The notes under the pieces were generated by a model. The model was given only the letters and a program-made list of their open reading frames with translations. It was not told the origin of the DNA and did no database searches. Source: Candidatus Thorarchaeota archaeon (GTDB lineage: Archaea > Asgardarchaeota > Thorarchaeia > Thorarchaeales > Thorarchaeaceae). From it: DNA of 64,000 bases. Positions 51,296 through 59,644 of this stretch are shown piece after piece. The stretch spans positions 1 to 64,000 of the forward strand of contig PRDI01000099.1 in assembly GCA_003345595.1 (NCBI GenBank), given 5' to 3'. How positions within the stretch are numbered: position 1 is the first letter of the stretch; every line of letters starts with the position of its first letter. The position numbers were made by a program, and so were the translations under genes.

Positions 51296-51339
51296 CCGAA
51301 ACGTCTGCTCCTCGGTTGCCTAGGTGGACAGACTTGACC

Positions 51340-51903
51340 GTGGCCGAAGAGAAACCTCCAGTCGACGTAGACACAGTGGACTTGGATTTCATCCAGATGA
51401 TCAAGAAGACAGGAGGGCCAAACATTCAGAGCTGTTATCAGTGCGGTACTTGCTCAGGATCGTGCCCCGCGGGTGCTCGCACAAACTATCTCGTCAGGGG
51501 AATCATCAGAAAGGCACTCCTCGGCCTGAAGAAGGAAGTCATCTCAGCTCCGGAACTCTGGTACTGCACCACATGCTACATGTGTACTGATAGATGCCCA
51601 CAGGACGTGAAGCCGACAGATGTCATCAAGGCGATTCGCAACGTTGCGGTCGAAGAGGGATATATGCTGAAACCCCACCAGGACGTTGCGAAGAAAGTCC
51701 TAGAGGCTGGACACGCGGTACCGCTCGACAAGGACACCTGGTCTGCTCTCAGGCAGAAGTCGGGTCTCGAGCCTCTGCCCCCCAACGGTTCGTCGAATCC
51801 AAAGGTGGCTGAAGAGATACGCAAGATGGCCAAGAAGAGTGGATTTGACAAGCTCATTGGATATAGCGATACACCTCCGCCGGCAGAGAAGAAGGAGAAG
51901 TGA
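51340..51903 (+). CDS. hdrC: Heterodisulfide reductase subunit C-like protein, copy 2
   Basis: About 187 residues, with CYQCGTCSGSCPAG and CTTCYMCTDRCPQD cluster motifs and the same C-terminal helix (HQDVAKKVLEAGHAVPLDK) as copy 1. The tail ends in a short Lys/Glu/Pro-rich segment. The start is set at the GTG at 51340 because of the TATA box position. Its stop overlaps the GTG start of hdrB by 4 bases. Confidence 0.88.
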   Translation: MAEEKPPVDVDTVDLDFIQMIKKTGGPNIQSCYQCGTCSGSCPAGARTNYLVRGIIRKALLGLKKEVISAPELWYCTTCYMCTDRCPQDVKPTDVIKAIRNVAVEEGYMLKPHQDVAKKVLEAGHAVPLDKDTWSALRQKSGLEPLPPNGSSNPKVAEEIRKMAKKSGFDKLIGYSDTPPPAEKKEK

Positions 51904-52838
51904 ACAACTTGTCGAAGAGGCCTGCGTACTATCATTTCTTGGGCTGCATCATTCCTCACCGGTATCCGAGCATCGAGAAAGCTGCCAAGTTGGTCTTCAA
52001 TGACCTCGGGATCGACTTGCTAGACATGGTGGGTGCTAGTTGCTGTCCTGCCCCCGGAGTCTTTGGTTCATTCGACAGGGTGATGTGGGCCACAATCGCG
52101 GCGCGCAATCTCACCATCGCAGAACAAGGCGGTCACCCACTTACCACAGGCTGCAACGGTTGTTTTGCCAGTCTCTGGGACGCGAATCACGAGCTGAAGG
52201 AAGACGAAGAACTTAGAGCGGCTGTCAACCGCAATCTGGCCGAGATTGGACGAGAGTTCAAAGGCACGACAGAAGTCACCCACTACATCGATGTTCTCTA
52301 CGGTGTTGCGGGTATGCAGAAGCTGAAGGAGCATGTCACACATCCATTCACTGGAGTGAGAATGGCACTTCACCCAGGGTGTCACTGGATGCGTCCAGCG
52401 TTGGTCAAGAAGAAGGACAATAGCGAGCGTCCTCACATATTCAGGGAGATCTGCGAGGCCACAGGAGCAAAATACGTTCACTACAAGGATGAGCTGATGT
52501 GCTGCGGAGCTGGTGGTGCAGTCCGCACAGCAGACGTCAAGATTGCGCTTGAATTCACAAAGCAAAAGTTCGACAGTATCCTCGCAGCCGGTGGTGCCGA
52601 TGTGATTGTGACTCCCTGCCCCTTCTGCCTCCTTCAACTGGACATGGGTCAAGTGGAGATTCAGAAGATCTTCGGGGTTGAGTACAAGTTCGACGTGATG
52701 CATGTTGCCGAGTTGCTCGCGTTGGCATTTGGGCATCAGCCAGAGGAGTTTGGGCTTGCGAGCCATCTACAGTACGCCCAGAGGAAGACCGAGCCAAACT
52801 GGCAGCGACTGAAACTGAGGGCCAAGGCAACCGCATAG
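51900..52838 (+). CDS. hdrB: Heterodisulfide reductase subunit B-like protein, copy 2
   Basis: A 312-residue CCG-domain protein: YHFLGCIIPHR, GASCCPAPGVFG, TGCNGCFA, then HPGCHWMR, LMCCGAGGAVR and TPCPFCLLQLD. Both cluster-binding motif sets are complete. It is closest to copy 1 by eye (the PAPGV and CCGAGG stretches are shared), with a longer C-terminal tail. Co-translated with the upstream hdrC. The aldolase and the giant HdrA fusion follow on the same strand. Confidence 0.9.
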   Translation: MNNLSKRPAYYHFLGCIIPHRYPSIEKAAKLVFNDLGIDLLDMVGASCCPAPGVFGSFDRVMWATIAARNLTIAEQGGHPLTTGCNGCFASLWDANHELKEDEELRAAVNRNLAEIGREFKGTTEVTHYIDVLYGVAGMQKLKEHVTHPFTGVRMALHPGCHWMRPALVKKKDNSERPHIFREICEATGAKYVHYKDELMCCGAGGAVRTADVKIALEFTKQKFDSILAAGGADVIVTPCPFCLLQLDMGQVEIQKIFGVEYKFDVMHVAELLALAFGHQPEEFGLASHLQYAQRKTEPNWQRLKLRAKATA

Positions 52839-52841
52839 AAC

Positions 52842-52849
52842 ATTTATGA
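52842..52849 (+). promoter_or_regulatory. TATA-like box before the aldolase gene
   Basis: ATTTATGA lies 38-45 bases before the TTG start at 52887, consistent with a short-leader transcript independent of hdrCB. Confidence 0.4.
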
Positions 52850-52886
52850 AGGTCCGTTTCTCTGTTAGGAACGAGGTCCAACTGCT

Positions 52887-53774
52887 TTGAGAAACTGGCT
52901 AGATGAGATGGACTACCTGAGCCTAGGAAGACGAGTTCGATTGCACCGTTTGATGTATGAGCATGGCCCGGGCAATGGGCACATGTTGTTACTTCCCATC
53001 GATCAGGGCCTTGAGCATGGTCCTGCCGATTTCATACCCAATCCTCCGTCAGGCGACCCAGATTTTCAGTTCAGGCTTGCTTTGGAGGGCGGCTTCTCGG
53101 GAATCGCACTCCATCTAGGGCTTGCTCAGAAGTACGCGACAAAGTATGCTGGAACCGTGCCAATCATCCTAAAACTCAACGGAAGGACGACGATTCCTCC
53201 CGAGAGCTATCCAATATCCCCTATGACCGCCTCAGTAGAAGACGCGGTACGAATCGGGGCAGACGCGGTGGGCTATACTCTATTTGTTGGCAGTCCAAGG
53301 CAGTATGACGACTTCAACCAGTTCAGGAAAGTAAAGGCTGATGCAGACCGATATGGAATGCCAGTCATCATGTGGGCGTATCCAAGGGGACAGGCAGTCG
53401 ATGCCAAGGGCGGGCGTGACTCTCTCTTTGCCGTGGACTATGCAGCACGTGTTGCAAACGAGCTCGGTGCTGACGCAGTGAAGATCAGCATGCCTGCCGA
53501 GGACCCCAAGACGAAGTCGCTTCAGCCAAAACCGTATGACACGCTGAAACTGAGCTATGAGAAGTCCGTAAGGAAAGTCATAAAGTCGGCAGGCAAGACA
53601 CTCGTCCTGTTCTCAGGTGGAGGCAAGATCAGCGATGAAGAGCTGTTGCGCAAGGCGAGCGTATGTCTTGAGGAAGGTGCGGCTGGTCTGATTTTCGGCA
53701 GGAACATCTGGCAACGTGAGTGGAACGATGCACTGGCGATGGCTAGGGCTCTCAAGGACTTGATGGGGGCCTAG
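52887..53774 (+). CDS. Class I fructose-bisphosphate aldolase (archaeal DhnA type)
   Basis: A 295-residue (beta/alpha)8 enzyme of the DhnA/FbaB/LsrF family that joins or splits triose phosphates and fructose 1,6-bisphosphate through a Schiff-base Lys. Visible are LLPIDQGLEHGPADF, KLNGRTTIPPESYPI, the likely Schiff-base Lys in DAVKISMPAED, and the phosphate-binding LFSGGGKIS with GLIFGRNIWQRE. The TTG start reads RNWLDEMDY. The alternative family member, ADH synthase of the shikimate pathway, has similar motifs but the PPESYPI/GGRDSLFA wording fits FBP aldolase better. Glycolysis or gluconeogenesis. Confidence 0.85.
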   Translation: MRNWLDEMDYLSLGRRVRLHRLMYEHGPGNGHMLLLPIDQGLEHGPADFIPNPPSGDPDFQFRLALEGGFSGIALHLGLAQKYATKYAGTVPIILKLNGRTTIPPESYPISPMTASVEDAVRIGADAVGYTLFVGSPRQYDDFNQFRKVKADADRYGMPVIMWAYPRGQAVDAKGGRDSLFAVDYAARVANELGADAVKISMPAEDPKTKSLQPKPYDTLKLSYEKSVRKVIKSAGKTLVLFSGGGKISDEELLRKASVCLEEGAAGLIFGRNIWQREWNDALAMARALKDLMGA

Positions 53775-53808
53775 TGCAGTTCCGAACAAGATGTTCTAGA
53801 TAACAAAC

Positions 53809-53816
53809 GTTTTATC
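53809..53816 (+). promoter_or_regulatory. TATA-like box before the HdrA fusion gene
   Basis: GTTTTATC lies about 45-50 bases before the ATG at 53860. A purine-rich AAGAGGA, a weak ribosome binding site, is found 5 bases before the start. Confidence 0.4.
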
Positions 53817-53859
53817 GTGCTATCCAGAAGCCGCGGACTATCACCCTCCAAGAGGACAC

Positions 53860-56800
53860 ATGATGGCAGAGGCCTCAGTAAAACCCGTCGTTATCATAGG
53901 CGCTGGGATCGCAGGCATTCGCGCAGCCCTCGATCTCGCAGGCATGGGCGTCAAGGTGTACATGGTTGAGAAGCAACCATCTATCGGCGGGCACATGGCA
54001 CAGCTCGACAAGACATTCCCCACACTGGACTGCTCCATGTGTATCATGGGTCCGTGGATGGTCGACTGTTCCCGACACCCGAACATCACAATCATGGCCT
54101 ACTCGGAGGTTGTTGGCGTATCAGGGGAGCGAGGGGACTTCAAGGTGAAGGTCTTGAAGCACACTCGCCGTGTAGACCCCAGCAAGTGTACTGGCTGTGG
54201 TGAATGTCAACGCGTATGTCCCATCGAAGTTCCCAACGAGTATGACCTTGGCCTGAAGATGCGAAAGGCCGCCTACATTCCATTTCCTCAGGCAGTGCCC
54301 AATATCGCGACGATCGACATTGAGAACTGCATCCAGTGCATGACCTGCGTGAATACCTGCAAGGCCCAAGCCATCAACTTTGAGATTTCTGATGAAACCG
54401 TTGAGATCAACGCAGGCGCTCTGATCGTCGCCACTGGCTATGCGTTACTAGATGCTTCAACCGTGCCAGAGTACGGCTACGGCCGGTTTCCTAACGTTGT
54501 CACGAGCCTTGAGTATGAGCGGATGGTTTCCGCAAGTGGGCCCACTGGAGGAGTCTTGGTGCGTCCTTCTGACGGTCGGGAGCCTCATCACATCGCCTTC
54601 ATACAGTGTGTCGGCTCACGCGATGTGAATCACTGTGCTTACTGTTCTAGGATCTGCTGCACTTATGCCACAAAAGAGGCCATCATCACAAAGGAGCACA
54701 CGCCAGACGTGCACATTGACATATTGTACAATGACCTCCGCGTCTTTGGCAAGGGGTTCGAGGAATTTCTGGTCCGGGGCGAGAAGGAGTATGGGATTAC
54801 ATACGTCAAAGGCCTACCGAGCGAGATATCCGAGGACTATGAAACACACGACTTGTCCATTCGACACAGTGACACCAAGGGGCGGGAGGTACTGCAAGAC
54901 AAGTATGACTTAGTGGTCCTTTGTCCTGCAATGGTGCCCAACGAGAATGGCGCCCTCTTCAAGAAGCTCGGCATTCAAGTCGACAACTACGGCTACGTAC
55001 AGGGTCTCAGCGAGCAGATTGACAGCGTCCAATCAGGCGTGCCCGGAATCAGCATCTGTGGGACCGTGAACAGGCCAAAAGATATTCCTGATTCTGTGAC
55101 GCAAGGCAGCGCAGCTGCTGCACTTGCTGCACTCGACGTGGTCATACCTAAAGCCGCCGAAACAGAAGTCCTGACAGAGAAAGACCTCGATCTCATGACT
55201 GCGGAGCCGCGGATTGGCGTGTTCATCTGTTCCTGCGGTATCAACATCGCTGGGACCGTGGATGTTGCGGAAGTCACCCGATATGCGGGTACTCTGCCAA
55301 ACGTTGTTCACTCTCAAAATCTGCTATACTCATGCTCATCTGATGCTCAAGTCGTCATCAAGGACGCCATCAAACAGCACAAGCTCAACCGAGTAGTAGT
55401 CGCGTCCTGCACTCCAAGAACCCATGAGCCCCTCTTCAGAGCGACAATCGAGCAGGCAGGGCTCAACAAATATCTCTTCGAGATGGCCAACATCCGAGAG
55501 CATTGTTCATGGATTCACCAGTCCGTCAAGGATGAGGCCACCTCCAAGGCGATGGACCTCGTGCGAATGGCAGTTGCGAAGTCAAGGCTGCTAGAACCTC
55601 AGGAAGAGGCGGTAACGAAGGTAGAGCCCGCAGCCCTTGTCATCGGTGCAGGGGTAGCCGGCATGTCTGCTGCGGAGCTGATTGCAGGGAAGGGCTTCAA
55701 GGTCTATTTGGTCGAGAAGGAGAAGCGGGTCGGAGGACTCCTGAAGGATCTACGTACTGTGAGCTTCGATTTCAAGCCCGCTGCAGAAGTCATTGGAGAA
55801 CATGAGTCCTCGATCAAGAACGCGCCAGGCATTGAGCTGATGCTTGGCTCTGAGGTGACAGAAGCAAAGGGCTCGATTGGTGACTTTGAGGTCACCGTCA
55901 CAACGGGAAAGAAGCAGAAGCAGCTGAAGGTCGGAGTGGTCGTCGTAGCAACCGGGGCTGTTCAGCTTGACGAGAAAGGCCTCTATGGTCTTCACAAGAT
56001 TCCCGACGTGATGACGGAGCTTGAGTTCAACCAATGGCTCGGGCAAGAGGAAGCGATGCAGGACGACCAGACCTTTGCAGTCATCCACTGTGCAGGATCG
56101 CGGGAGGATGAGTCGCTCGAAGGTGCCCGGACATGGTGCTCTGCTGTTTGCTGTACTGTTGCTCTCGAACATACACTCGAGCTGCTTGAGAAGCACCCCG
56201 GCTCACGGGTGTTCCACATATACAGAGACCTCAGGGTTTCCTATGCAGGTGAGGACAAGTATCGCGAAGCCCGGAAGAAGGGTGTTGTCTTCATCAGGTT
56301 TGACAAGGACTCTCCGCCAGAGGTGAAGAAGGGGAAGAACAAAGCACTCAGGGTCGAGGTCACTGACCAGATACTCGGGGCCAAGCTTCTGCTAGATGTA
56401 GATCACGTGATTCTGGCCACTGCCATGGTCCCCCGCGAAACAAACAAGCAGGTTTCAGAGCTGTTCAAGGTGCCACTGAACATGTCCGGCTTCTTCATGG
56501 AGGCCCACCCCAAGCTGAGGCCTGTAGACTTCCAGACTGACGGTATTTACGTCGCTGGCACTGCCACTGCCCCGAAGTCAATCGACGAGGCAATCTCTCA
56601 AGGCAGGGGCGCTGCTGCGAGAGCCCTTGTGCCCTTGGTCAGCGGGATAAGAAAGGCTGAGGCTATAGTCTCTGTCGTGGACCCCGAAGTATGTGTTGGA
56701 TGCGGGACTTGCGAGATCAACTGCGCCTACAACGCGATTGAGGTGGTCCCGGGTGAGGGCGGACACGATTATGCGGTTTCGAATCCTGTTTTGTGCCAAG

Positions 56801-57315
56801 GGTGCGGCCGTTGCGCAGCGGGGTGCCCAAGTTCCGCTATCACAATGAAGCACTTTACCGATGACCAGATACTCGCCCAGATACGCGCCGCTCTTCAGGA
56901 TGTGCCTGCCAACCAGTCACGCATACTCACAATTGTCTGCAACTGGTGCAGTTATGCAGGAGCTGACAACGCAGGAGTATCGAGACTGCAGCAGCCGACC
57001 AACGTGCGCGACATCCGTGTGATGTGCACAGGGCGTATCAGTGTGACACACATTCTCGAAGCATTCAGGCTAGGGGCTGACATGGTCTGGATATCAGGTT
57101 GCCACATCGGTGACTGCCACTACGTGGACGGCAATATCGCATTTGAGAGACGGTTCGCCATTGCCAAGAAGATCATTGAGAAGGCTGGGCTTGAAACCGA
57201 GCGCCTGCAGTTTACTCATATCAGTGCGAGTGAGGGCTCAATCTGGGCTGAAACTGTCAGAAAGCTGTCTGAGCTTGCTGACAGACTAGGTCCTAGTCCT
57301 CTCAGGCAAAGGTAA
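53860..57315 (+). CDS. HdrA-HdrA-MvhD fusion flavoprotein
   Basis: A 1151-residue electron-transfer protein. First HdrA unit: FAD motif VVIIGAGIAGIRAALDLAG (residues ~10-28), IGGHMAQLDKTFPTLDCS, two [4Fe-4S] motifs (CTGCGECQRVCP at ~110 and CIQCMTCVNTCK at ~152), and CAYCSRICC near 268. Near 452 it has FICSCGINIAG and an A2-like domain (CTPRTHEPLF, REHCSWIHQ). Second HdrA unit: VIGAGVAGMSAAELIAGKG at ~592, then CSAVCCT near 763, CVGCGTCEINC at ~944 and CQGCGRCAAGC at ~979. The C-terminal MvhD domain (IVCNWCSYAGADNAG at ~1025; SGCHIGDCHY near 1080) normally links HdrA to a hydrogenase or dehydrogenase. It is predicted to be a two-FAD bifurcating hub. Confidence 0.9.
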   Translation: MMAEASVKPVVIIGAGIAGIRAALDLAGMGVKVYMVEKQPSIGGHMAQLDKTFPTLDCSMCIMGPWMVDCSRHPNITIMAYSEVVGVSGERGDFKVKVLKHTRRVDPSKCTGCGECQRVCPIEVPNEYDLGLKMRKAAYIPFPQAVPNIATIDIENCIQCMTCVNTCKAQAINFEISDETVEINAGALIVATGYALLDASTVPEYGYGRFPNVVTSLEYERMVSASGPTGGVLVRPSDGREPHHIAFIQCVGSRDVNHCAYCSRICCTYATKEAIITKEHTPDVHIDILYNDLRVFGKGFEEFLVRGEKEYGITYVKGLPSEISEDYETHDLSIRHSDTKGREVLQDKYDLVVLCPAMVPNENGALFKKLGIQVDNYGYVQGLSEQIDSVQSGVPGISICGTVNRPKDIPDSVTQGSAAAALAALDVVIPKAAETEVLTEKDLDLMTAEPRIGVFICSCGINIAGTVDVAEVTRYAGTLPNVVHSQNLLYSCSSDAQVVIKDAIKQHKLNRVVVASCTPRTHEPLFRATIEQAGLNKYLFEMANIREHCSWIHQSVKDEATSKAMDLVRMAVAKSRLLEPQEEAVTKVEPAALVIGAGVAGMSAAELIAGKGFKVYLVEKEKRVGGLLKDLRTVSFDFKPAAEVIGEHESSIKNAPGIELMLGSEVTEAKGSIGDFEVTVTTGKKQKQLKVGVVVVATGAVQLDEKGLYGLHKIPDVMTELEFNQWLGQEEAMQDDQTFAVIHCAGSREDESLEGARTWCSAVCCTVALEHTLELLEKHPGSRVFHIYRDLRVSYAGEDKYREARKKGVVFIRFDKDSPPEVKKGKNKALRVEVTDQILGAKLLLDVDHVILATAMVPRETNKQVSELFKVPLNMSGFFMEAHPKLRPVDFQTDGIYVAGTATAPKSIDEAISQGRGAAARALVPLVSGIRKAEAIVSVVDPEVCVGCGTCEINCAYNAIEVVPGEGGHDYAVSNPVLCQGCGRCAAGCPSSAITMKHFTDDQILAQIRAALQDVPANQSRILTIVCNWCSYAGADNAGVSRLQQPTNVRDIRVMCTGRISVTHILEAFRLGADMVWISGCHIGDCHYVDGNIAFERRFAIAKKIIEKAGLETERLQFTHISASEGSIWAETVRKLSELADRLGPSPLRQR

Positions 57316-57377
57316 CGACTCCTCAAGAGTGTAGAAGGGGTCGGTTGAATCTCTCTCGGTGCAATCGTCTGCCCGGA

Positions 57378-57395
57378 CAGGGCCTGGGGGCCCTG
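57378..57395. terminator. GC hairpin between convergent genes
   Basis: CAGGGCC-TGGG-GGCCCTG is a perfect 7-pair stem with a 4-base loop in the 113-base gap after the HdrA fusion and before the stop of the LURP-one-like gene. It could serve as a shared terminator. The downstream context lacks a long T-run on either strand. Confidence 0.45.
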
Positions 57396-57428
57396 ACCAG
57401 ACAGGTTGTCTACTCTCTGGGTGACTGT

Positions 57429-58034
57429 TTAGGGCATGCTACCAAGAAACGAACCCAGAATCAGTAGCCCGATAATGACTAGAAGAAAGAATATGATGCA
57501 GATGCAGGATCCACAGCCACCGCGTCCTTTGAAGAATATCCTGTCAACAACGACCGCAGACGCGACGGCATGTAGCCAGTCCATGTAGTCCCCTACTGAA
57601 ACACGGAACTGGTCCCTGACCGCCAGTATCTTCTTGTCAAGCCGGAAGGCGAATGCACCCACACTGTTGTTTGCCTCAAAACCCCATGCCAACAGTCCGC
57701 CTTGGGCTTTCAACACGTCGTCACGATAGAAGATCTTGAAGTTCTTGCGGAGAGCAATCCATGGCCGCGTGAGCTTCGCGATCGTCTTTCCCTCGCGATC
57801 CTTGAGCCAGAAGGTCTTGTCAAAGAAGCCTCCCTTTGCAGTGAGAATCTTATTGCCTTGAGCATCCTCGAAATTAACTGTTGACCTGAAGATGCTGAAC
57901 CAAGTTTGCCTTGCAATCGCGATCTTCTCACCTGTCTGTTCATCATATATCTCGAATACAGGTCGCGCCGCTATAATCTTCTGAACGACCTTGAAGTTAC
58001 GGTGCCCACCTGGTGTGCTTTTGCCTACTTCCAC
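57429..58034 (-). CDS. LURP-one/scramblase-like (Tubby-C-like) membrane-anchored protein
   Basis: A 201-residue protein. Residues 15-155 resemble the LURP-one-related/phospholipid scramblase beta-barrel family (FEIYDEQTGEKIAIARQTWFSIFRSTVNFEDAQGNKI, FDKTFWLKDREGKTIAKL). A linker follows with a Cys-rich palmitoylation-like GGCGSCICIIFF. A C-terminal membrane helix (FFLLVIIGLLILGSFLG) ends the chain. It has the tail-anchored topology of a membrane-surface protein with the barrel in the cytoplasm. Homology is from memory of the family pattern. Divergent from hdrCB copy 3. Confidence 0.7.
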   Translation of the reverse strand: MEVGKSTPGGHRNFKVVQKIIAARPVFEIYDEQTGEKIAIARQTWFSIFRSTVNFEDAQGNKILTAKGGFFDKTFWLKDREGKTIAKLTRPWIALRKNFKIFYRDDVLKAQGGLLAWGFEANNSVGAFAFRLDKKILAVRDQFRVSVGDYMDWLHAVASAVVVDRIFFKGRGGCGSCICIIFFLLVIIGLLILGSFLGSMP

Positions 58035-58151
58035 TGATGATACCTCTCTTGTTGTCGCGCCTTACTATGCTATTAAACAATAGTCGTTTCTCTAGGTCCG
58101 AACCAAGCCCAGCGAGGTGTCTGCCCATCCCGGCGCGGCCAAGACACTACT

Positions 58152-58159
58152 GATATAAG
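58152..58159 (+). promoter_or_regulatory. TATA box for hdrCB copy 3
   Basis: GATATAAG lies 45-52 bases before the ATG at 58204. A purine-rich GAGGTGGA sits 3 bases before that ATG and supports it over the earlier in-frame TTG at 58186. Confidence 0.55.
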
Positions 58160-58203
58160 AGGGCGGTTTTCCGTCGGCTCCGTCATTGCTCCGAGGTGGA
58201 ATC

Positions 58204-58725
58204 ATGGCGACTGAGACCTGGGGCCAGCTCAAATCCCTTGAAGGCAGCAAGCTCGAAATCCTTGACGCTGAGTTCACCAGAGAGGTGTCAAAGATTATCG
58301 GAGGTCAGGACCTCACTGCATGCTTCCAATGTGCGAAGTGCAGTGGTGGATGCCCCGTTTCTGACAAAGTGAATGTGCAGGTACATCAACTGATGAGGAT
58401 GCTTCTCTTCGGTCTTGAAGAAGTCCTCAAGACAGACATGGTCTGGCTATGCACAACTTGTTACCAGTGCCAACAGAGATGTCCTCAAGGTATCAACATC
58501 ACTGACATAATCTTCGGTCTCAAGAATATGGCCTTTCGTAAGGGCATTAACCCACCCGGCTATGTTGCATCACGGAAAGCACTGTACGACTCGGGCAAGC
58601 TCTATGAACCGACTGACTGGGAGCGAGATGACCTTGGTCTGGGTCCGGTCCCGCCTTTGGATGTCGCCGAGACAAGGAAGGTCTTAGACAAGACTGGGCT
58701 GATGAAACTCCGGGAGGGCGAGTGA
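58204..58725 (+). CDS. hdrC: Heterodisulfide reductase subunit C-like protein, copy 3
   Basis: A 173-residue protein with CFQCAKCSGGCPVS and CTTCYQCQQRCPQG cluster motifs. It is more divergent from copies 1 and 2 than those are from each other; for example the post-cluster HAVPLDD motif is replaced by KLYEPTDWERDDLGLG. The ATG at 58204 has a good ribosome binding site. Its product should pair with the HdrB encoded directly after. Confidence 0.88.
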   Translation: MATETWGQLKSLEGSKLEILDAEFTREVSKIIGGQDLTACFQCAKCSGGCPVSDKVNVQVHQLMRMLLFGLEEVLKTDMVWLCTTCYQCQQRCPQGINITDIIFGLKNMAFRKGINPPGYVASRKALYDSGKLYEPTDWERDDLGLGPVPPLDVAETRKVLDKTGLMKLREGE

Positions 58726-58744
58726 TACGACTCAGACCTATGAG

Positions 58745-59602
58745 GTGTTCCTCGGGTGCGCGATTCCCAATCGTTTCAATAACTATGAGGCATCAATGAG
58801 GGCGGTCGCGAAGGAGCTGGAAGTCGAGCTTCTGGACTTTGAGGGCGCATCATGTTGTGGGACGGTAGTTCTGAAGTCCATCGATGAACCTAGCTGGCTG
58901 GCCCTGTCGGGGAGGAACATCGCACTTGCGGAGAAGCGCGGACACGACATAGTCACCCCCTGCAATGGCTGCTTTGGATCGCTCAAGGATACTGCTCACA
59001 TCTTGAACCATGATGAGGCTGTGCGGAAGACGACTAACAAGACGCTGATGGCACTCGGGCTCAAGTTCACAGGCAGGGCCAAGATACGACACTTTGTCGA
59101 GGTTCTGTACGACATGAGAAACGAGATCAAGGGCAGAATCGTGAAACCACTCACTGGACTCAGAATTGCGTTTCACCCGGGATGCCATCTTCTACGACCC
59201 TCGACAGTTGCTGGTTTCGACGACCCTGAGCTTCCTCACAAAGTCGATGAGCTTCTGGAGCTGACTGGTGCGAGGAGCATACCTTGGGGGCTCAAGTTGA
59301 GATGCTGCGGTTCGCCTCTGCTCATTGCCAGCGAAGCCGTTGCTTCAAGCGTGCTGAAGGAGAAGATGATATCAGCGAGAGAGGCCGGCGCTAGTTGTGT
59401 CGTCACCAATTGCCCTGCATGTCACACACAGTTTGACGTTCAGGTCCTCGGACTGAAGGATGAGGGCGGTCAGCCACTTGAATTGCCCGCGCTGTTCGTG
59501 ACCCAAGTTCTTGGTCTGGCCATGGGTCTGGAGCCCGACAGCTTGGGCCTTCAACTGAATAGGGTTTCACTTGACCCAATTCGTGATGTGCTTGGTATCT
59601 AG
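58745..59602 (+). CDS. hdrB: Heterodisulfide reductase subunit B-like protein, copy 3
   Basis: A 285-residue CCG-domain protein: VFLGCAIPNRF, GASCCGTVVLK, TPCNGCFG; then HPGCHLLR, LRCCGSPLL, TNCPACHTQFD. The only start codon in frame is the GTG at 58745, giving VFLGC as N-terminus. The frame upstream, however, reads SDTTQTYE, matching TQAQTYSFFLGC of copy 1, and no start codon is present before it. Either translation begins at the GTG with a trimmed N-terminus, or a rare start codon or a sequence error is involved. The Cys set for two noncubane clusters is complete. Confidence 0.87.
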   Translation: MFLGCAIPNRFNNYEASMRAVAKELEVELLDFEGASCCGTVVLKSIDEPSWLALSGRNIALAEKRGHDIVTPCNGCFGSLKDTAHILNHDEAVRKTTNKTLMALGLKFTGRAKIRHFVEVLYDMRNEIKGRIVKPLTGLRIAFHPGCHLLRPSTVAGFDDPELPHKVDELLELTGARSIPWGLKLRCCGSPLLIASEAVASSVLKEKMISAREAGASCVVTNCPACHTQFDVQVLGLKDEGGQPLELPALFVTQVLGLAMGLEPDSLGLQLNRVSLDPIRDVLGI

Positions 59603-59644
59603 GTTCGGAATAAGTGGTTTTGACCCAGATGGTCTACTTGTACA

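Noticed and set aside
52068-52766. 232-codon minus-strand ORF
   Set aside because: Lies antisense to hdrB copy 2; Cys/His-rich translation reflects the reverse complement of the CCG domain.
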